From Rebecca billardiae RCC1528 (lineage: Eukaryota; Haptophyta), in contig OZ251243.1 in the NCBI GenBank assembly GCA_965240325.2, positions 558,001-622,000 of the forward strand: a stretch of DNA of 64,000 nt, in the 5' to 3' direction. Under the pieces are notes generated by a model. That model was given only the letters and a program-made list of their open reading frames with translations. It was not told the DNA's origin and searched no databases. The position numbers were made by a program, and so were the translations under genes. Below are positions 48,401-59,919 of this stretch, piece by piece (the first letter of the stretch is position 1; every line of letters begins with the position of its first letter).

Positions 48401-48748
48401 TCGTCCACATCCATCTCACGAGCCAGCTTGAACGCACTGGCGCGCGTTCAAACTCGCGGTTTGAATGCCCGACGCCGGCGACCGTTAGGTCCGGGAACGT
48501 CATGGCGGTCACCCGGACTCGCGCGCTCGGGCGCTCGCGACGCCCGTACGCGCTCTGCCGCGCCGACGCGACGGCGGTGATGACCGTCCACTCGTGCATG
48601 GCGGCCGCCGCCACCCTCTGAACAGCTTCCCGAGGCGGGCGGCCCTCGACGCGCGAGCGCGGCCTGAATTTATGGAGAAACTCGCGGGCAGTCAACTCGA
48701 AAACCCGCCAAGTCATTTTTCGAGTTTATTTTGGTGTGCTGGACCCCC
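42450..48748 (-). mobile_element. 6.3 kb TIR transposon carrying a chromodomain protein, inserted in (GATA)n
   Basis: Ends are GGGGGTCCAG (42450-42459) and CTGGACCCCC (48739-48748), a 10-bp inverted repeat. TA lies immediately outside both ends and GATA repeats follow on both sides. The interior is almost filled by one minus-strand gene. TA duplication fits the Tc1/mariner and related group, but the encoded protein does not show a DDE/D pattern I can recognise. The element looks intact, so it may be autonomous. Confidence 0.7.
42791..48227 (-). CDS. Large coiled-coil / chromodomain protein of the TIR transposon (putative transposase)
   Basis: At least two exons: 44833 to about 48227 and 42791-44656 (donor GTGCGC, acceptor CAG, phase 0), together over 1750 aa. 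The 5' start lies in an unresolved upstream exon, perhaps with the ATG at 48600. Order: an N-terminal segment (RIDLSLNDLRALD, GITTRNTAVGYLAAL). Then about 350 residues of Ala/Glu/Arg-rich coiled coil, a globular middle with GGIVTDRAAPERAAVVGEA and TTSVIVDTMPLGRD. Next a region with FEVW-like helices and NTPVERSFSILKTIVDSAVTRNDVS. Finally a chromodomain near 43330-43440 (YEVEHIVGAMTHRG..CVRWKGW) and two Tudor-like strands (RVVARRDESEEWIAGEV; WYYGRIVAVDPLGELCQVKFD). Chromatin readers on transposases can steer integration. The transposase role is inferred from the TIRs. Confidence 0.6.
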
Positions 48749-48749
48749 T

Positions 48750-48857
<108 letters not shown>

Positions 48858-49473
48858 TATTGGGTAAACGCGAGCTCCGAGCGCCTCGAGCCCTGCTAAG
48901 TGCTAAGAGCTCACCGGCGCGTCCTCGGGCGCGTCGTCGATGTTGACCACGAGAGGCAACCTCCTTCCCTTCGCTCCTTTACGAAGACAAGCTAACCTCC
49001 CGCCGACCTTTTGGTCGCGGGGTGACCACGTCGCGGCCGGCTCCGGGGAATGCGTTACCTTCCCGAAAACCGCCCGTCCCGACGTAACTCCCGGACGTCC
49101 TCGTCCGTCCACCCTCAGCCGGATTCCCACTTTTCCGAAAGTGGAAATCCGGATGGACTCCCACGATGGCGTCCGGGCCATGCCCGTGCGACGTCACCGT
49201 GCCGCGCTGCGCCGGGCCGTACCGCCCGCGCACGCGCCGCGTCCGTGTCGCTCCGCGTCCGCGCTGCCGCGTCCGCGCTCCGCGTCCACGTCGATCCGCG
49301 CCAGCGCTGCTGCGCTCGCGCTCCTGCCGCCGCGCGCGCCGCGCGCGCGCGCCGCCAGCCAGCCACTGCTCCGTAGCTGATGACGCCGGCCCGCCTGGTG
49401 CGGCGCCGGCCCTGACGTCCCAGCGGCGACGCCATCTGCTGAGATGCGCGCCCCAGGCCGCGTCAGCTCAACA
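48858..49473 (-). repeat. 3' LTR of the copia element, 616 bp
   Basis: On the coding strand it begins TGTTGAGCTGACG and ends TTTACCCAATA. It has a strong 34-bp hairpin at 49119-49152 (CCGGATT and AATCCGG ends, CCCACTTT/AAAGTGG stem) and carries an extra TGCTAAG relative to the 5' LTR. Confidence 0.95.
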
Positions 49474-49480
49474 CCCCCCC
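49474..49480 (-). other. Polypurine tract of the copia element
   Basis: On the coding strand, GAGGGGGGG lies directly against the TGTTG start of the 3' LTR, the usual plus-strand primer site. Confidence 0.8.
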
Positions 49481-49509
49481 TCGACAGCCATAGCCGCGAG
49501 CTGCGCCGC

Positions 49510-52500
49510 TTACCGCGCGCGCGTCGGGTGTCGGTCCACCATGATGGCGTCGACGTGCCGCTTGAACGTCGCACCGTCCGTCGCCTTCGTCATGATGTCA
49601 GAGTGGTTGAGTGAGGTGTGTACCTTGACCACCTTCACCTTGCCACCCTCCTGCGCGTCACGCACATAGTGATGCTTGATCTCGATGTGCTTCGAGCGCT
49701 TGTGGTGCACAGGATTCTCCACGAGGTCGATTGCCCCCTTGTTGTCCTCTCGCACCTCCGTCGCGCCCCGCGGCGGCTGCCGCATGGACTCGAGTATGCT
49801 CCGCAAGTAGCTCACCTCGCGGCAGCAATCGCTCAGCGCGACGTACTCCGCCTCCGTCGAGCTCAGCGAGACTGTACCTTGCAGCCCGCTGTGCCACGAC
49901 ACCGGCGCACCATTGTAGAACACAATGTATCCACCCGTCGACCTGCCCTTGGTCTCCACCGGATTGCTTGCCCAATCGGAGTCAGCGAAAGCAAGTAGGT
50001 CGGGGTGCTCGGAATCTGTCGCAAACTTGAACAAGATTCCCAATCGCGGGCATCCGCGTAAGTAGCGCAGCACGCGCTTCGCACTTACCAGATCCACCGC
50101 CCGCGGACGTGACATGCGTCGCGTCAGCATGTTCACCGCGTGCGCGATGTCCGGCCGCGCCGTGACCATCGCAAACATGAGACATCCCACCATCGCCTGG
50201 TAGTTCTCAATCTCCGCGCGCTGCAGCAACGCCTCATCGTCGTCGCTCAGCTGCGCCCGCGCCGCCGGCTCCGGCGTGCGCGCCGGCGTGCTCGCGTTCA
50301 AACCGAACCGCTGAAGCACGCTCTCGACGTACGGCCCCAGATGCATCAGGATGCCGTCGTCATGAACTTCAAACACGGCGCCCAGGAACTTATCGAGCCG
50401 CTCACTCAGCTTGATCTCGTAATGCTCCTTCAGGTCAGCCGCCAGCTTCTCCACCGCGCGCGCGTCGCGCGTCAGGTTGAGAAACAGCAAGTCGTCGACA
50501 AAGCCGCCCGCGATGATGAACTCGCCCGGCGCCGACTCCTTGACGTAGATGCACGGCGCACTCGGACACTCCGAGAAGCCGCGCGCGAGCAGCTGGGTGC
50601 GGTGCGTGCGATGCCACGCGCGCCCAGACTGGCGTAGACCCGGATACGCCTTGAGGCTCCGGCCCACGACTTTGTACCCCGGCGGCGCCTGCGTGCTCGG
50701 CACGTAGCCCGGCGGGAATGAGAAGAGAGGCCGCTCATCCGGCTTCAACTCCGAGTTGAGGTACGCGTCCTTGACGTCGCCCTTCGACAGTATGCCCAGC
50801 GCCGCAACCGACGCTGCTCCCAAGTCGACCCTCGCGCCCGCCTGCTGAGCGGCGATCGCAACGAGTAGTCGCACTTGTTCCGGCCGGATCGTCGGAGCAA
50901 AGACCTCCTGAAAGTCGATCCCCGGCCGCTGTAGGTTCCCCAGTAGCACCGACCGCGCCTTGAAGCGCGTCACCTCGCCCTCCGGGTTCGACTTGACGTC
51001 AAAGACCCATTGGCTCGGCAACACCCGCGTGCCCTCCGGAACCACCACCTCTTCCGAGGTGCCGAGCAACTTGTGACCTTCCAAGTGCTCGAGCATGGCG
51101 CCCTGCCACTGGGGCGCCTCCGCCGACCGCATCGCCTCGCGATAGTTCGTCGGCACCTTCACGTTGATCTTCTGGAACACCGACGCGGCGCTGACGACGG
51201 CAGTAAGCAGCTGCGGCCGTCGGCGCGACGTCCGATCCCTGCGAAGCGGATCGTGTCCCATATCCAGACCGGGCGGCGGCGCGTCCTCGATCACGCCGTC
51301 GTCACCGTCTGCGCCGCGCGGCGGCCCGCCAGCATCTGCTGCGGCCCCGCGCCGTGATTCCGTCGGCGGTATCTGATCCTGCCGACCCGGCTGCGTCATC
51401 GACGCGCCTGCCCCGTCACGCCCGCCCTGCGGCGTCGGCGTCGACGGCTCTGCGCCAGCGCTGCTGCACCCGCGATGTCCCGCGTCCACGCTGCTGCGCC
51501 CGCGCCCCGACGTTGACGCATCTGCGTCGTCGTCGTACCCGACGTCGAACTCTGTCGCGTCGTCATTCCCGGCGTCGGCTGGCGTCTCGCCGCCGTCGCC
51601 GTCCTCGTCCTCACAGTCGGCGTCACCACCGACCGGACGAAGTCCGCCGCTTACCGCGGCGCCGTCACCATCACCCACGTACGCGCCACCGTCAGGTGCG
51701 CCCAGCGACGAGTGCCCCCCCTCGACCAGGTCGGTCTCGTCGATGCGTACGTCACGTGAGTGAACGAGACGTCCGTCGTCTAAACGACATACGTACCCGA
51801 GTACGTAGCGCCATGTACCGCGCCACTGCACGCCGTGCCCACCCCAGAGATAGACACGTCCGGGTAGTGCGCGCTGCCTCAGCTGCCCCAATGCATTGCG
51901 CCGTGCGCCCAGCATCAGCACGCGGCAGCGCGCTCCAAACGCCACGTGATGCTTCCACGTCGGGCGTTTGCCAAAGAACAGCTCATCCGGCGTGAGCCAC
52001 TCAATGTCGCCATCGTCACGAATGATACCACGTGACGCCAGTCGATTGCGCGACGCGCATGCGTGCCACGCCGCGTAGTGCCAATCGACCCTCGAGACTC
52101 CACGCGCAACGACCGTGGCGCGCAGTCTCGACTTCAGCGTGCGGATAGCGCGTTCCGCCACGCCATTCGAGCTCGGCGAGTCGGGCGCCGACGTGACCGT
52201 CGACGAGAACCCAAGCTTCGCCAGCTCACCCTCGACGTACGTACTCAGCAGCGTCGAGCCACCGTCGGTGTGAATATGGCGTCGCGCCATAGTACACCCC
52301 GACGCCAGGACCCAATGCGACATGTGCATGGCCCCTGTACCAAGCAACTGCGCGTACCAGCGGAATGCCCGACCAACCTCGGCGTCATCCAAGCTGCGTA
52401 GCGCGTACACTTGCCATCGACGTGAATGCCCATCGATGAATATGATCCCATGAGGATACCCTCCACGCGCGCCATCGGCCCCAACTGGTAAGTCGATGCG

Positions 52501-52790
52501 TGCCATGGAGAAGATGTCGACGTGCGTCACCTGCCCAGGGTAGTGCGCCGTCGGCATTGCGTCCGCGAACGGCCGCCGCGTCATGCCCGCCGCCGACTGC
52601 TCGTCGAGCGACTCACGCCGCGCGTTCGCCCCCTCCATCCCCTCGGCCACGCGTCGCGTGCGCTCGAGTAGACGTTGGTCATTGGTGCCCGTTCGAACCG
52701 ACCAAGTGCGCAACCACGCCGGATCAGCGCCTCGCGCCGCCTCCGTAGTGTTTGTGGTTCGCACCTGCGCGGGTTCCGGGCTTAGGCGTT
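49510..52790 (-). CDS. pol: Copia Pol: integrase, reverse transcriptase, RNase H
   Basis: Expressed by -1 frameshift from Gag, so it starts within the heptamer at 52788-52794. The same frame is open to 53190, but that upstream part is a shadow of the protease. Integrase core: VTHVDIFS (first Asp), HTDGGS (second Asp) and NGVAERAIRT (Glu), followed by an Arg-rich, acidic linker. Reverse transcriptase: VLPSQWVFDVKSNPEG, FKARSVLLG, then FVDDLLFL as the catalytic box (copia elements usually have YVDD). RNase H: FADSDWASN, SLSSTEAEY and KHIEIKHHYVRD. All catalytic acids are present, suggesting activity. It acts in cytoplasmic particles, with the integrase working in the nucleus. Confidence 0.95.
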
Positions 52791-55405
52791 TGGGGGCGGC
52801 GCAGCGCCAATGCGCCCCCGCCCCGCGCCCACGCGCCGCACTGGCGCCCTGCGCCGTGCGCGCGCCTCCGCCGGCGCATCGCCGACGTCTGGCCCCACCT
52901 GGCGCCGTACGATCTCGGCGCGCAGCGTGGAATCGCGCGGCAGCTGCACGACGCCGCCTCCCAGCGCCGTAAAGTCCGCAGTGTTGCCGCGCTGCGAGTA
53001 GTGGAACTCGATGCCTGCGTCCGCGCAGTGCTCGACCGACAGCAGCGGCGCCGTGACGCGCTGCGACGCCCACGCCTCGATCTCGAGCGTGAGGACCTTG
53101 TCGCTGTCGTCGTCCGCCGCAAGCTTGACCACCAGGGTCCCGCGGTGAGTGACCTGCTCCCGCGCACCGTTCCCCCACTCGATCTGGCATGCGCCGTGCA
53201 CCGGGGTAAGGTTCGTCAAATCCTCGGTCATGGCGATGTTCTTCCGTGCGCCAGTGTCAAACACCAACGCCCGCGTGTTGTCCTCCGGCTGCGCCACGCG
53301 TGCCTCGGCCGCCCGCGCCGCGACGATCTCGATGTCCTCGTCGCGCTGCGCCCTGCCGCCGATAGCCGCGCCAATAGGCGCCAAGCCGAGTCCGGCGCCG
53401 GTGCCGCCGCCGTCTCCGGCGTCTGCGCCACCGTCGCCACCAACGGCGCCGTCGGGCTCGTCACCCTGCTCGGGAGCGAACGCGACCTGCGTGCGGACCG
53501 TGCCGCCGCCGTTGCCATTACCGACCACGGCGCGGGTGCTCCCCCCGCTGCCGCCGCCGCCACCGCTGCCGCCGCTCCGCAGTGAGCCACGGCTGCGATC
53601 CGACCGCGTCGACGCCGCGTCATCGCCAGCGTTCGAGTCGCGATCAGCCTGCGTCACCTGCGGGCAGTAACGCTTGATGTGCCCCACGGCGCCGCACTTG
53701 TAGCAGCGCGGCCCGTGCGCGTCGTCGGAGTCGCCGTGGCCTCCGCGGCCGGTGCCGCGGCCAGCACCGCCGCCACCGCCGCCGCCGCGACCTCCGCCGC
53801 CGCCACCACGGCCAGCCGGCGACGTCGCGTCGCCGCCGCCGCCACCACCCGCCGCCGCCGCCGCCGCCTGCGCCAGGCGGAGCCCGTCGATTGGGTGCGC
53901 GCGGGTAGCGCCGCCGCCTCCTGGCGTGCGGCCACCCGCCCCTGGGCGCCCAGGGCCGCCGCGGTCAATCCGCTTGCCCTTGGAGAAGTCCCAGTCCTCG
54001 AACTTGCCGTTGAGCTCGTGCACGAGCTCCTGCACGTCGAAGTTCGTCACGGTCCTGTAGTCCTTCGACTCGTACCGCGTCCGCATCTCGATGCCCGCGC
54101 CCACCGACGGAATGAACTCGATGAGCCGCGCAAGCGTCTCCGCCGCTGGCGCTGCGTCACTCAGCTCCTGCAGCAGCACGTGGTTGTGCTGTAGCACCTG
54201 GAAGAGCTCGAGTGCGCCGACGCCGTCCTTGCCGCAGTCCGGCAGGACCGTCCGATGCCAGCGTGCCCGCACCGACATGTACTTCCGCATGTCGTCGGGC
54301 TTGCGCATGCGCAGGATCGCCTTCCACAGGTACAGGAACTCACGCCCCGGCGTAAGTGCGCCCAGGCGCGCGCGCTCCTCCTGCACCTCCGGCTGCGTCT
54401 CCATGAGGCGGTTGATGTGCTGCCACGCAGCCTCCGTCACCCACGACCGCAGCTCGGTGCGTAAGAAAGCCGTCCCTTTCTCGTACTGCGCCGCGGCGTA
54501 CTTGGCGGGGTCCGCCTCGTCGCCGTCCGGCGCTGCCTCCAACACGCCCTGTCGGAGCTTGATATCCAGCATAGCATGCTCGCTCGCCTGGCGCTCATGC
54601 ATCTGCTCCTCGGTCTCGCGCTCGCGGCGGTAGAGCTCGCGCGCGCGCGGATCGAGCGTCACGGCAGCGCCGCCCGTGGGCGCCGCGCCACCGATCCCGC
54701 CGACGCCGCCCGTAGGCGCCGCGCCGACGCCGGCACCGCCCGCAGGCGTCGCGCCGTCAGTCCCAGCCGGCGCACCTGCCGCGCCGCCTGTGCCCACACC
54801 CGGACCGGGTGTACCGGCCGCCGGACCCGGAGAAATTCCGGATCCGCCGCCCGCCGCCGGACCTGAACCCAGTCCGGTCGCCGTCGGGCCGCCCGGAGTG
54901 GTTAAGCCACTCCCCGCGCCCGCCGAGGCAGCTTGCGCGTAACTGGGCGCCTGCCTCGCCCCCGCCGCCGCCGCCGCGCGCTCCGCCGCGGCCCGGCGCT
55001 CGGCGTGCTCGCGGCGCTCGTGCTCGTGGCGATGCTCGAGCAGCCGCTGCTGCAGCACGTAGTTCTCACGCGCCAGATCCATCCGCTCTGCACTGACCTT
55101 GATCATTTTGGCAGCTGCAGGGTTGAATGTTGTCCACGTCGAGCTGTACTCCTCGAACGTGTTGATGCGGTGCTCCGCGTTCGGGCCGTGCGTCACGATG
55201 ATGCCGTTCAGTGCGGACATCGTAGCACCTTGCCCCGCCGGTAGCGCCGCCAGCCTGCTCGCCGATTGCGCGAGCCAGCGCTGCTGATTGCCTTTGTCGT
55301 TCAGCATCCCAACGTCGACCGAGCCGTAGTACCGGCCGCTCGTGCCCATCGGCGCGATCGATGAGAAAGCGCCGCGCGTACGATCCCTCCCGATCGCTGC
55401 ATGCA

Positions 55406-55406
<1 letters not shown>
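52782..55406 (-). CDS. gag: Copia Gag-protease
   Basis: The frame is open from an ATG at 55406, which is inside the LTR end. The more likely start is the next Met at 55349 (MGTSGRYYGS), giving about 855 aa. The N-terminal half is helical with an Arg/Glu coiled coil, then a Pro/Gly/Ala linker, then a capsid-like region (AAWQHINRLMETQPEV, GREFLYLWKAILRM). A CCHC zinc knuckle (CYKCGAVGHIKRYC, near 53665-53710) binds RNA. The aspartic protease follows, with active site VFDTGARKN near 53255-53280. Ends at 52782, six bases past the frameshift heptamer. Confidence 0.93.
52788..52794 (-). promoter_or_regulatory. -1 ribosomal frameshift heptamer C CCA AAC
   Basis: On the coding strand CCCAAAC sits in the Gag frame as C-CCA-AAC, fitting X-XXY-YYZ, three bases before the Gag stop TAA (52782-52784). 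Slipping by -1 reads AAA-CGC and enters the Pol frame exactly. Confidence 0.8.
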
Positions 55407-56183
<777 letters not shown>

Positions 56184-56686
56184 ATATATATGTATATATA
56201 CTTCGAGCCGTAGTGTCCGTGACTCACACTTCGTCACAGGCTTCAGTGAGCGCTGGCAACTGCTCAGACTCTGACGTACTGCTGAGCCTGATACCGGGCT
56301 GACCGCCACGCCCAGTGCCCACAGGCACAGGGCAACTCCGTGGCCGCACGGATTGACAGCGCCGGGCCCGGCGCCTACGACGGAGCAGCTAGCATCAGTG
56401 ACTGATGATGTACTCGTCTCTCGTCGTGAATGTATTTGATGCGTGAGCAGACTGATCGGATGAGAGTGATATGCTGAGAGACTTGTAATGGCGGCGGCAT
56501 TATTATATTATTATGGCCGTCACATATCAGTCATCACTCATCAGTAGCGGCAGGGACCCGCGCGCGGCGTCATCATTGCAGCGTCAGAGCCCCCGGACGT
56601 CGTCCCGCGTACCTGCGGGCGCGAGGCCGCTTCCGACGGCTCCGGCCCGGGTCATCACCGCCGGGACCGTGCATCGCAGAATGTCG
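56184..56686. other. Intergenic, no gene seen
   Basis: 3' flank of the fibrinogen-like gene. Mixed composition, no repeat or domain recognised. Confidence 0.5.
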
Positions 56687-59440
56687 TCAGCGGGTCCGCC
56701 GCCTCTGGCTGTCGTGGGCTGACTTGGCTCCCGCCGGCGGCGGTCGATGCTGCTGCCCCGCCACGTGATGCTGTTGAACCAGGCCCACAGTAGCTGCTTC
56801 GCCGATGCGCAGGGTCGGACCGTCGTCGCGGCTGTCCGCAGCGCCAGCCGCCTTTGGTCCAGCCTGGGCCGTCGTCGTGTCGTCGGCCGCTCGCGCGCCG
56901 CCCACGCCCAGCCAGACATTGACCCACCCACCGCTGAGGAGCCACGCCACGTCGCCGCCGCACGCGTCGACGGTCGCCGTCACGAGGTAGCAGTATGGCC
57001 GGCACATGCTCGTGCCGCACTTCTCCTGGTGCGGCCTCAGCATGTTGCGGCAGCAGCGGTCGTCGACGCACAGCCCGCCCGCCGAGCAGCGCTCGTGTGT
57101 GCCGCCAGCTGAGCCCGCGCGCGCGCACGTCTCTGAGAGGTAGACCTCCCGGGCGGCGCCGCCGAGGTTGGCCTTCCAGCCGAACGTTTCGCAGTTGCCG
57201 AATGCGCGCGATGCCGATGCGTCGAGCAGGCCGACGAGCGACTCCACGCCGCCGTCGGGTCCACAGTCGAAGCCGTCGTCGCCCGCCGCCTCGTCGCGCG
57301 TGAGGCAAACGCCGCCGTCGCGGGAAAAGACGAGAGCGCTGGGCTCCGCGCCCTCGGCTGCGCCGGGCGGGGGAGGCGCGAGCGCGCGGCGCGCGGAGGC
57401 GTGCTCCACGCCGAGCTGGGCGAACTCCCACGCCCCGCCGGCCTCGAGCGGTCTCGCGACTCGCCAGTCGTCCGGTCGCCACGAGGCGGGCTGCATGCCG
57501 GCGTCGCCACCGCCGTCGGTGCCACTGCCACTGCCGAGCGCGCCGCCATAGTACGTGAGGAGGACGTGCGCGCCGCCGCCGAGGGCCGCCTCCTCTGCCG
57601 GGTCGAGCGGGAGCGCCGCGCGCTTGTACGCGGCATCGAGCGCGGGGATCCGCCCAGCCACGCCCGGGAGCGCTCGGCCGAGCTCCGCGCCCCACGGCGG
57701 CCACTCGGCCGGCCCGCGCCACGGCTCCTCCGCCCAGCCGCCCCCCTTTGTCAGCACGAGCGTCCACGCGAGTGCACGCTCGCCCTCGCCCTCGAACGCG
57801 CAGCGCACGCGCTCGCCGGCCGCGTCACCGCCGTTGAGCACGTACTCGCCCCCGCCTTCGTCGACGCTCGGCAGCCTTGCGCTCGATCGGTCCGCGGCGA
57901 GCAGCACGTCTGCGCACGAGGAGAGGAGGCGTGGCGGTGGCGGCGGCGGCGGCGGTGGCGGCGGCGGCGGCGGCGGCGAGCTCGGCGGTGGCGGCGGTGG
58001 CGGCGGCGCCGGTGGCACGGGCGGCGCCCGCGGTGGCACTGGCGGCGGCATCGGAGGTTCCGGCGGCGAAGGCGGTCGGCGCGGCGGCAAGTGTGGCGGT
58101 GGGCTTGGCGACGGCGGCGGCGGCGGACGCGATGAGCTCCCGGCGCCGGTGCCGGACGCCGCCGAGCCATCAGTCGGACGGCCAGGCCCCTCCTCACCGC
58201 CGCCGCCGAACGGGAGCGTGCTCTGCACCGAGTCCGGCTTGAAGGAGACGATGATGATGAGCGCGACCAGGAGGATGATCCCGCACAGCGAGCAGACCTG
58301 CCCACAGTCCACCGCAGCGAAGAAGCCTCCGCGCTTGCGCCGCCTGCGCCGCCGCCGGCCGGGCCTCACGTTGCCTCCCGTCGCTTGCGTGTGCGCAGCC
58401 AAGGCCTCGCGCGTGAGCGGCGGAGGCACGCACTGCGCGGACGCGACTGAGCACGTATCGTCGGCCGGCGCGCCCTCAGACGCCGGCGCGCTCTGCTCGC
58501 CCCCCGCTGCCGCGCACGCGCTACTGCGCTCGCCCTCGCGCGCGGGCTGGTGGCGCAGTGTCTGGGACAGCCAGCGCACGGCACTCGGCTGCTCATCCGT
58601 CGCGAGTGCGGAGCCAGCACCGGCGATCGCGGCGGCAGGCGCCGCCTCGAGCTCGCGCAGCATGCGATCGAGCTCATGCGCGGCCGTGGACGGAGGCGGC
58701 GACCGTAGCGGCTCGCCGGCGGCACCGCCCTCGCCGGGGTCCGCCGGGTCTCGGCGAGGCGGCGGCGGCCGCCGCGCACGCGCCGCAGCCGTCCCGGTGC
58801 CACCGCCGCCTGGGACGACCGGCGAGAAGAGGTTGCGCAGCGAGGTGGCGAGCGTCCACGAGAACATCGTGTGGCCGGTTGAGTCTAGCATGTCCGTCCC
58901 GCACGCCGCCGCCAGCTCCGCCTCCTGGAACTCGTGCTCGTCCCGCTTCCGGTCGAGAGCCACAGACATGCCGCACAGCACGAGCCAGGTCGCGAGCGTG
59001 AATGATGCGAAGACGGTGAGCACGACGATGTGCGTCTGCTTGTCGGCGCCCGCATCCTGCGCGAGGAGGAGGAGGAGCGCGGCGATCAGCAGCAGCACGC
59101 CCGACAGCGCGAAGTGGCCCAGCTTGAGCTTCTCATGGATGCGTCGCCGCTGCTCAATCTCGTCTTCGCGCGCGAGCGCCGCAGAGTCGGCGCTGGCGGG
59201 CGGCGGCGGGCGGGCGTCGACGGGGGATGTTATGGGCGGGACGGGGGTCACGGCATGCGCTGACGCGCCCCCGCCCGCGCCACTCGCGCCTCCGCGCGGC
59301 TTCGCCGTGCCGCGCTCGCCGCCAACGGCCGGCCGCCGGGCGCGTGATTCTCCCGCCACGATTGCGGCGGCCGGCCCGGCGGTCCGGGAGGTGCAGACCT
59401 GCATCGGCGCCAGGACTCCCAGCCGCACGGGCAGGGTCAT
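56687..59440 (-). CDS. Three-TM protein with proline-rich stalk and fibrinogen-like domain
   Basis: 917 aa from the ATG at 59440. TM1 (about 105-127, LSGVLLLIAALLLLLA) and TM2 (about 135-160) form a hairpin. A long Ala/Pro/Arg-rich loop leads to an R/K cluster and TM3 (about 384-402, CGIILLVALIIIVSF). Then comes a proline-rich stalk (about 425-503, P-P-P runs with S), like hydroxyproline-rich or pherophorin-type wall proteins. The C-terminal region (about 505-880) starts SCADVLLA and contains GEYVLNGG, RVRCAFEG and WTLVLTKGGGW, the opening of fibrinogen-related domains. Many Cys follow (CRNMLRPHQEKCGTSMCRPYC). Likely a surface adhesion or scale/wall protein. The last 60 residues are low-quality and may hide an intron. 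Confidence 0.8.
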   Translation of the reverse strand: MTLPVRLGVLAPMQVCTSRTAGPAAAIVAGESRARRPAVGGERGTAKPRGGASGAGGGASAHAVTPVPPITSPVDARPPPPASADSAALAREDEIEQRRRIHEKLKLGHFALSGVLLLIAALLLLLAQDAGADKQTHIVVLTVFASFTLATWLVLCGMSVALDRKRDEHEFQEAELAAACGTDMLDSTGHTMFSWTLATSLRNLFSPVVPGGGGTGTAAARARRPPPPRRDPADPGEGGAAGEPLRSPPPSTAAHELDRMLRELEAAPAAAIAGAGSALATDEQPSAVRWLSQTLRHQPAREGERSSACAAAGGEQSAPASEGAPADDTCSVASAQCVPPPLTREALAAHTQATGGNVRPGRRRRRRRKRGGFFAAVDCGQVCSLCGIILLVALIIIVSFKPDSVQSTLPFGGGGEEGPGRPTDGSAASGTGAGSSSRPPPPPSPSPPPHLPPRRPPSPPEPPMPPPVPPRAPPVPPAPPPPPPPPSSPPPPPPPPPPPPPPPRLLSSCADVLLAADRSSARLPSVDEGGGEYVLNGGDAAGERVRCAFEGEGERALAWTLVLTKGGGWAEEPWRGPAEWPPWGAELGRALPGVAGRIPALDAAYKRAALPLDPAEEAALGGGAHVLLTYYGGALGSGSGTDGGGDAGMQPASWRPDDWRVARPLEAGGAWEFAQLGVEHASARRALAPPPPGAAEGAEPSALVFSRDGGVCLTRDEAAGDDGFDCGPDGGVESLVGLLDASASRAFGNCETFGWKANLGGAAREVYLSETCARAGSAGGTHERCSAGGLCVDDRCCRNMLRPHQEKCGTSMCRPYCYLVTATVDACGGDVAWLLSGGWVNVWLGVGGARAADDTTTAQAGPKAAGAADSRDDGPTLRIGEAATVGLVQQHHVAGQQHRPPPAGAKSAHDSQRRRTR

Positions 59441-59919
59441 CAGTCCGTCGCTGCTGCGCAGTTGATGAGTCGTTGCCAATCGACAGTTTTCTATCGCCCA
59501 ACGACATTCTTAATCGGCACATATTGACCATCTTTCAGACTCGCGCGGGTCCCTTGCAGCATCGGCTCGCGATTGGTCGATGTGCAATTTCGTTCGATGA
59601 CAGCATATGGAGATAAGAGTACCACACTTCATCATTTCGGGGCATTCCAACCAATCGCGAGTGTGCGAAGCTCTCAGTTCATAATTCGCTTTCCTATACA
59701 CCGAGCACTTCACCGCGCGGACCAATGAGCGCGAGGATGTTGATGACAATCGGCTCGCGTTCGAAGGAATGGGTTAAACCAAGTAAGCGTGGAGAACGGC
59801 AGGAGCCTGTGTGGAACTCTGGGCCGCGCGCGAACAGCAAGTAGAAGCGCTGCTGACAAATCGACCATTCATCCATCAATCTATCGAACGCGACGTCCTC
59901 CTCCCCCCTCACGAACACC
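59441..59919. promoter_or_regulatory. Divergent promoter with CCAAT boxes
   Basis: 479 bp between the two start codons, clearly AT-richer than flanking genes. CCAAT motifs at 59476-59480, 59651-59655 and 59722-59726, and ATTGG at 59572-59576, the last giving both orientations. GATTGGTCGATGTG and CCAACCAATCGCG are the best matches. Confidence 0.55.

Noticed and set aside
46576-48621. 681-codon plus-strand frame
   Set aside because: Antisense shadow of the coiled-coil part of the transposon protein.
52795-53190. Upstream extension of the Pol frame
   Set aside because: It overlaps the protease coding frame and reads as low-information Arg/Ala sequence; Pol should start at the frameshift heptamer.
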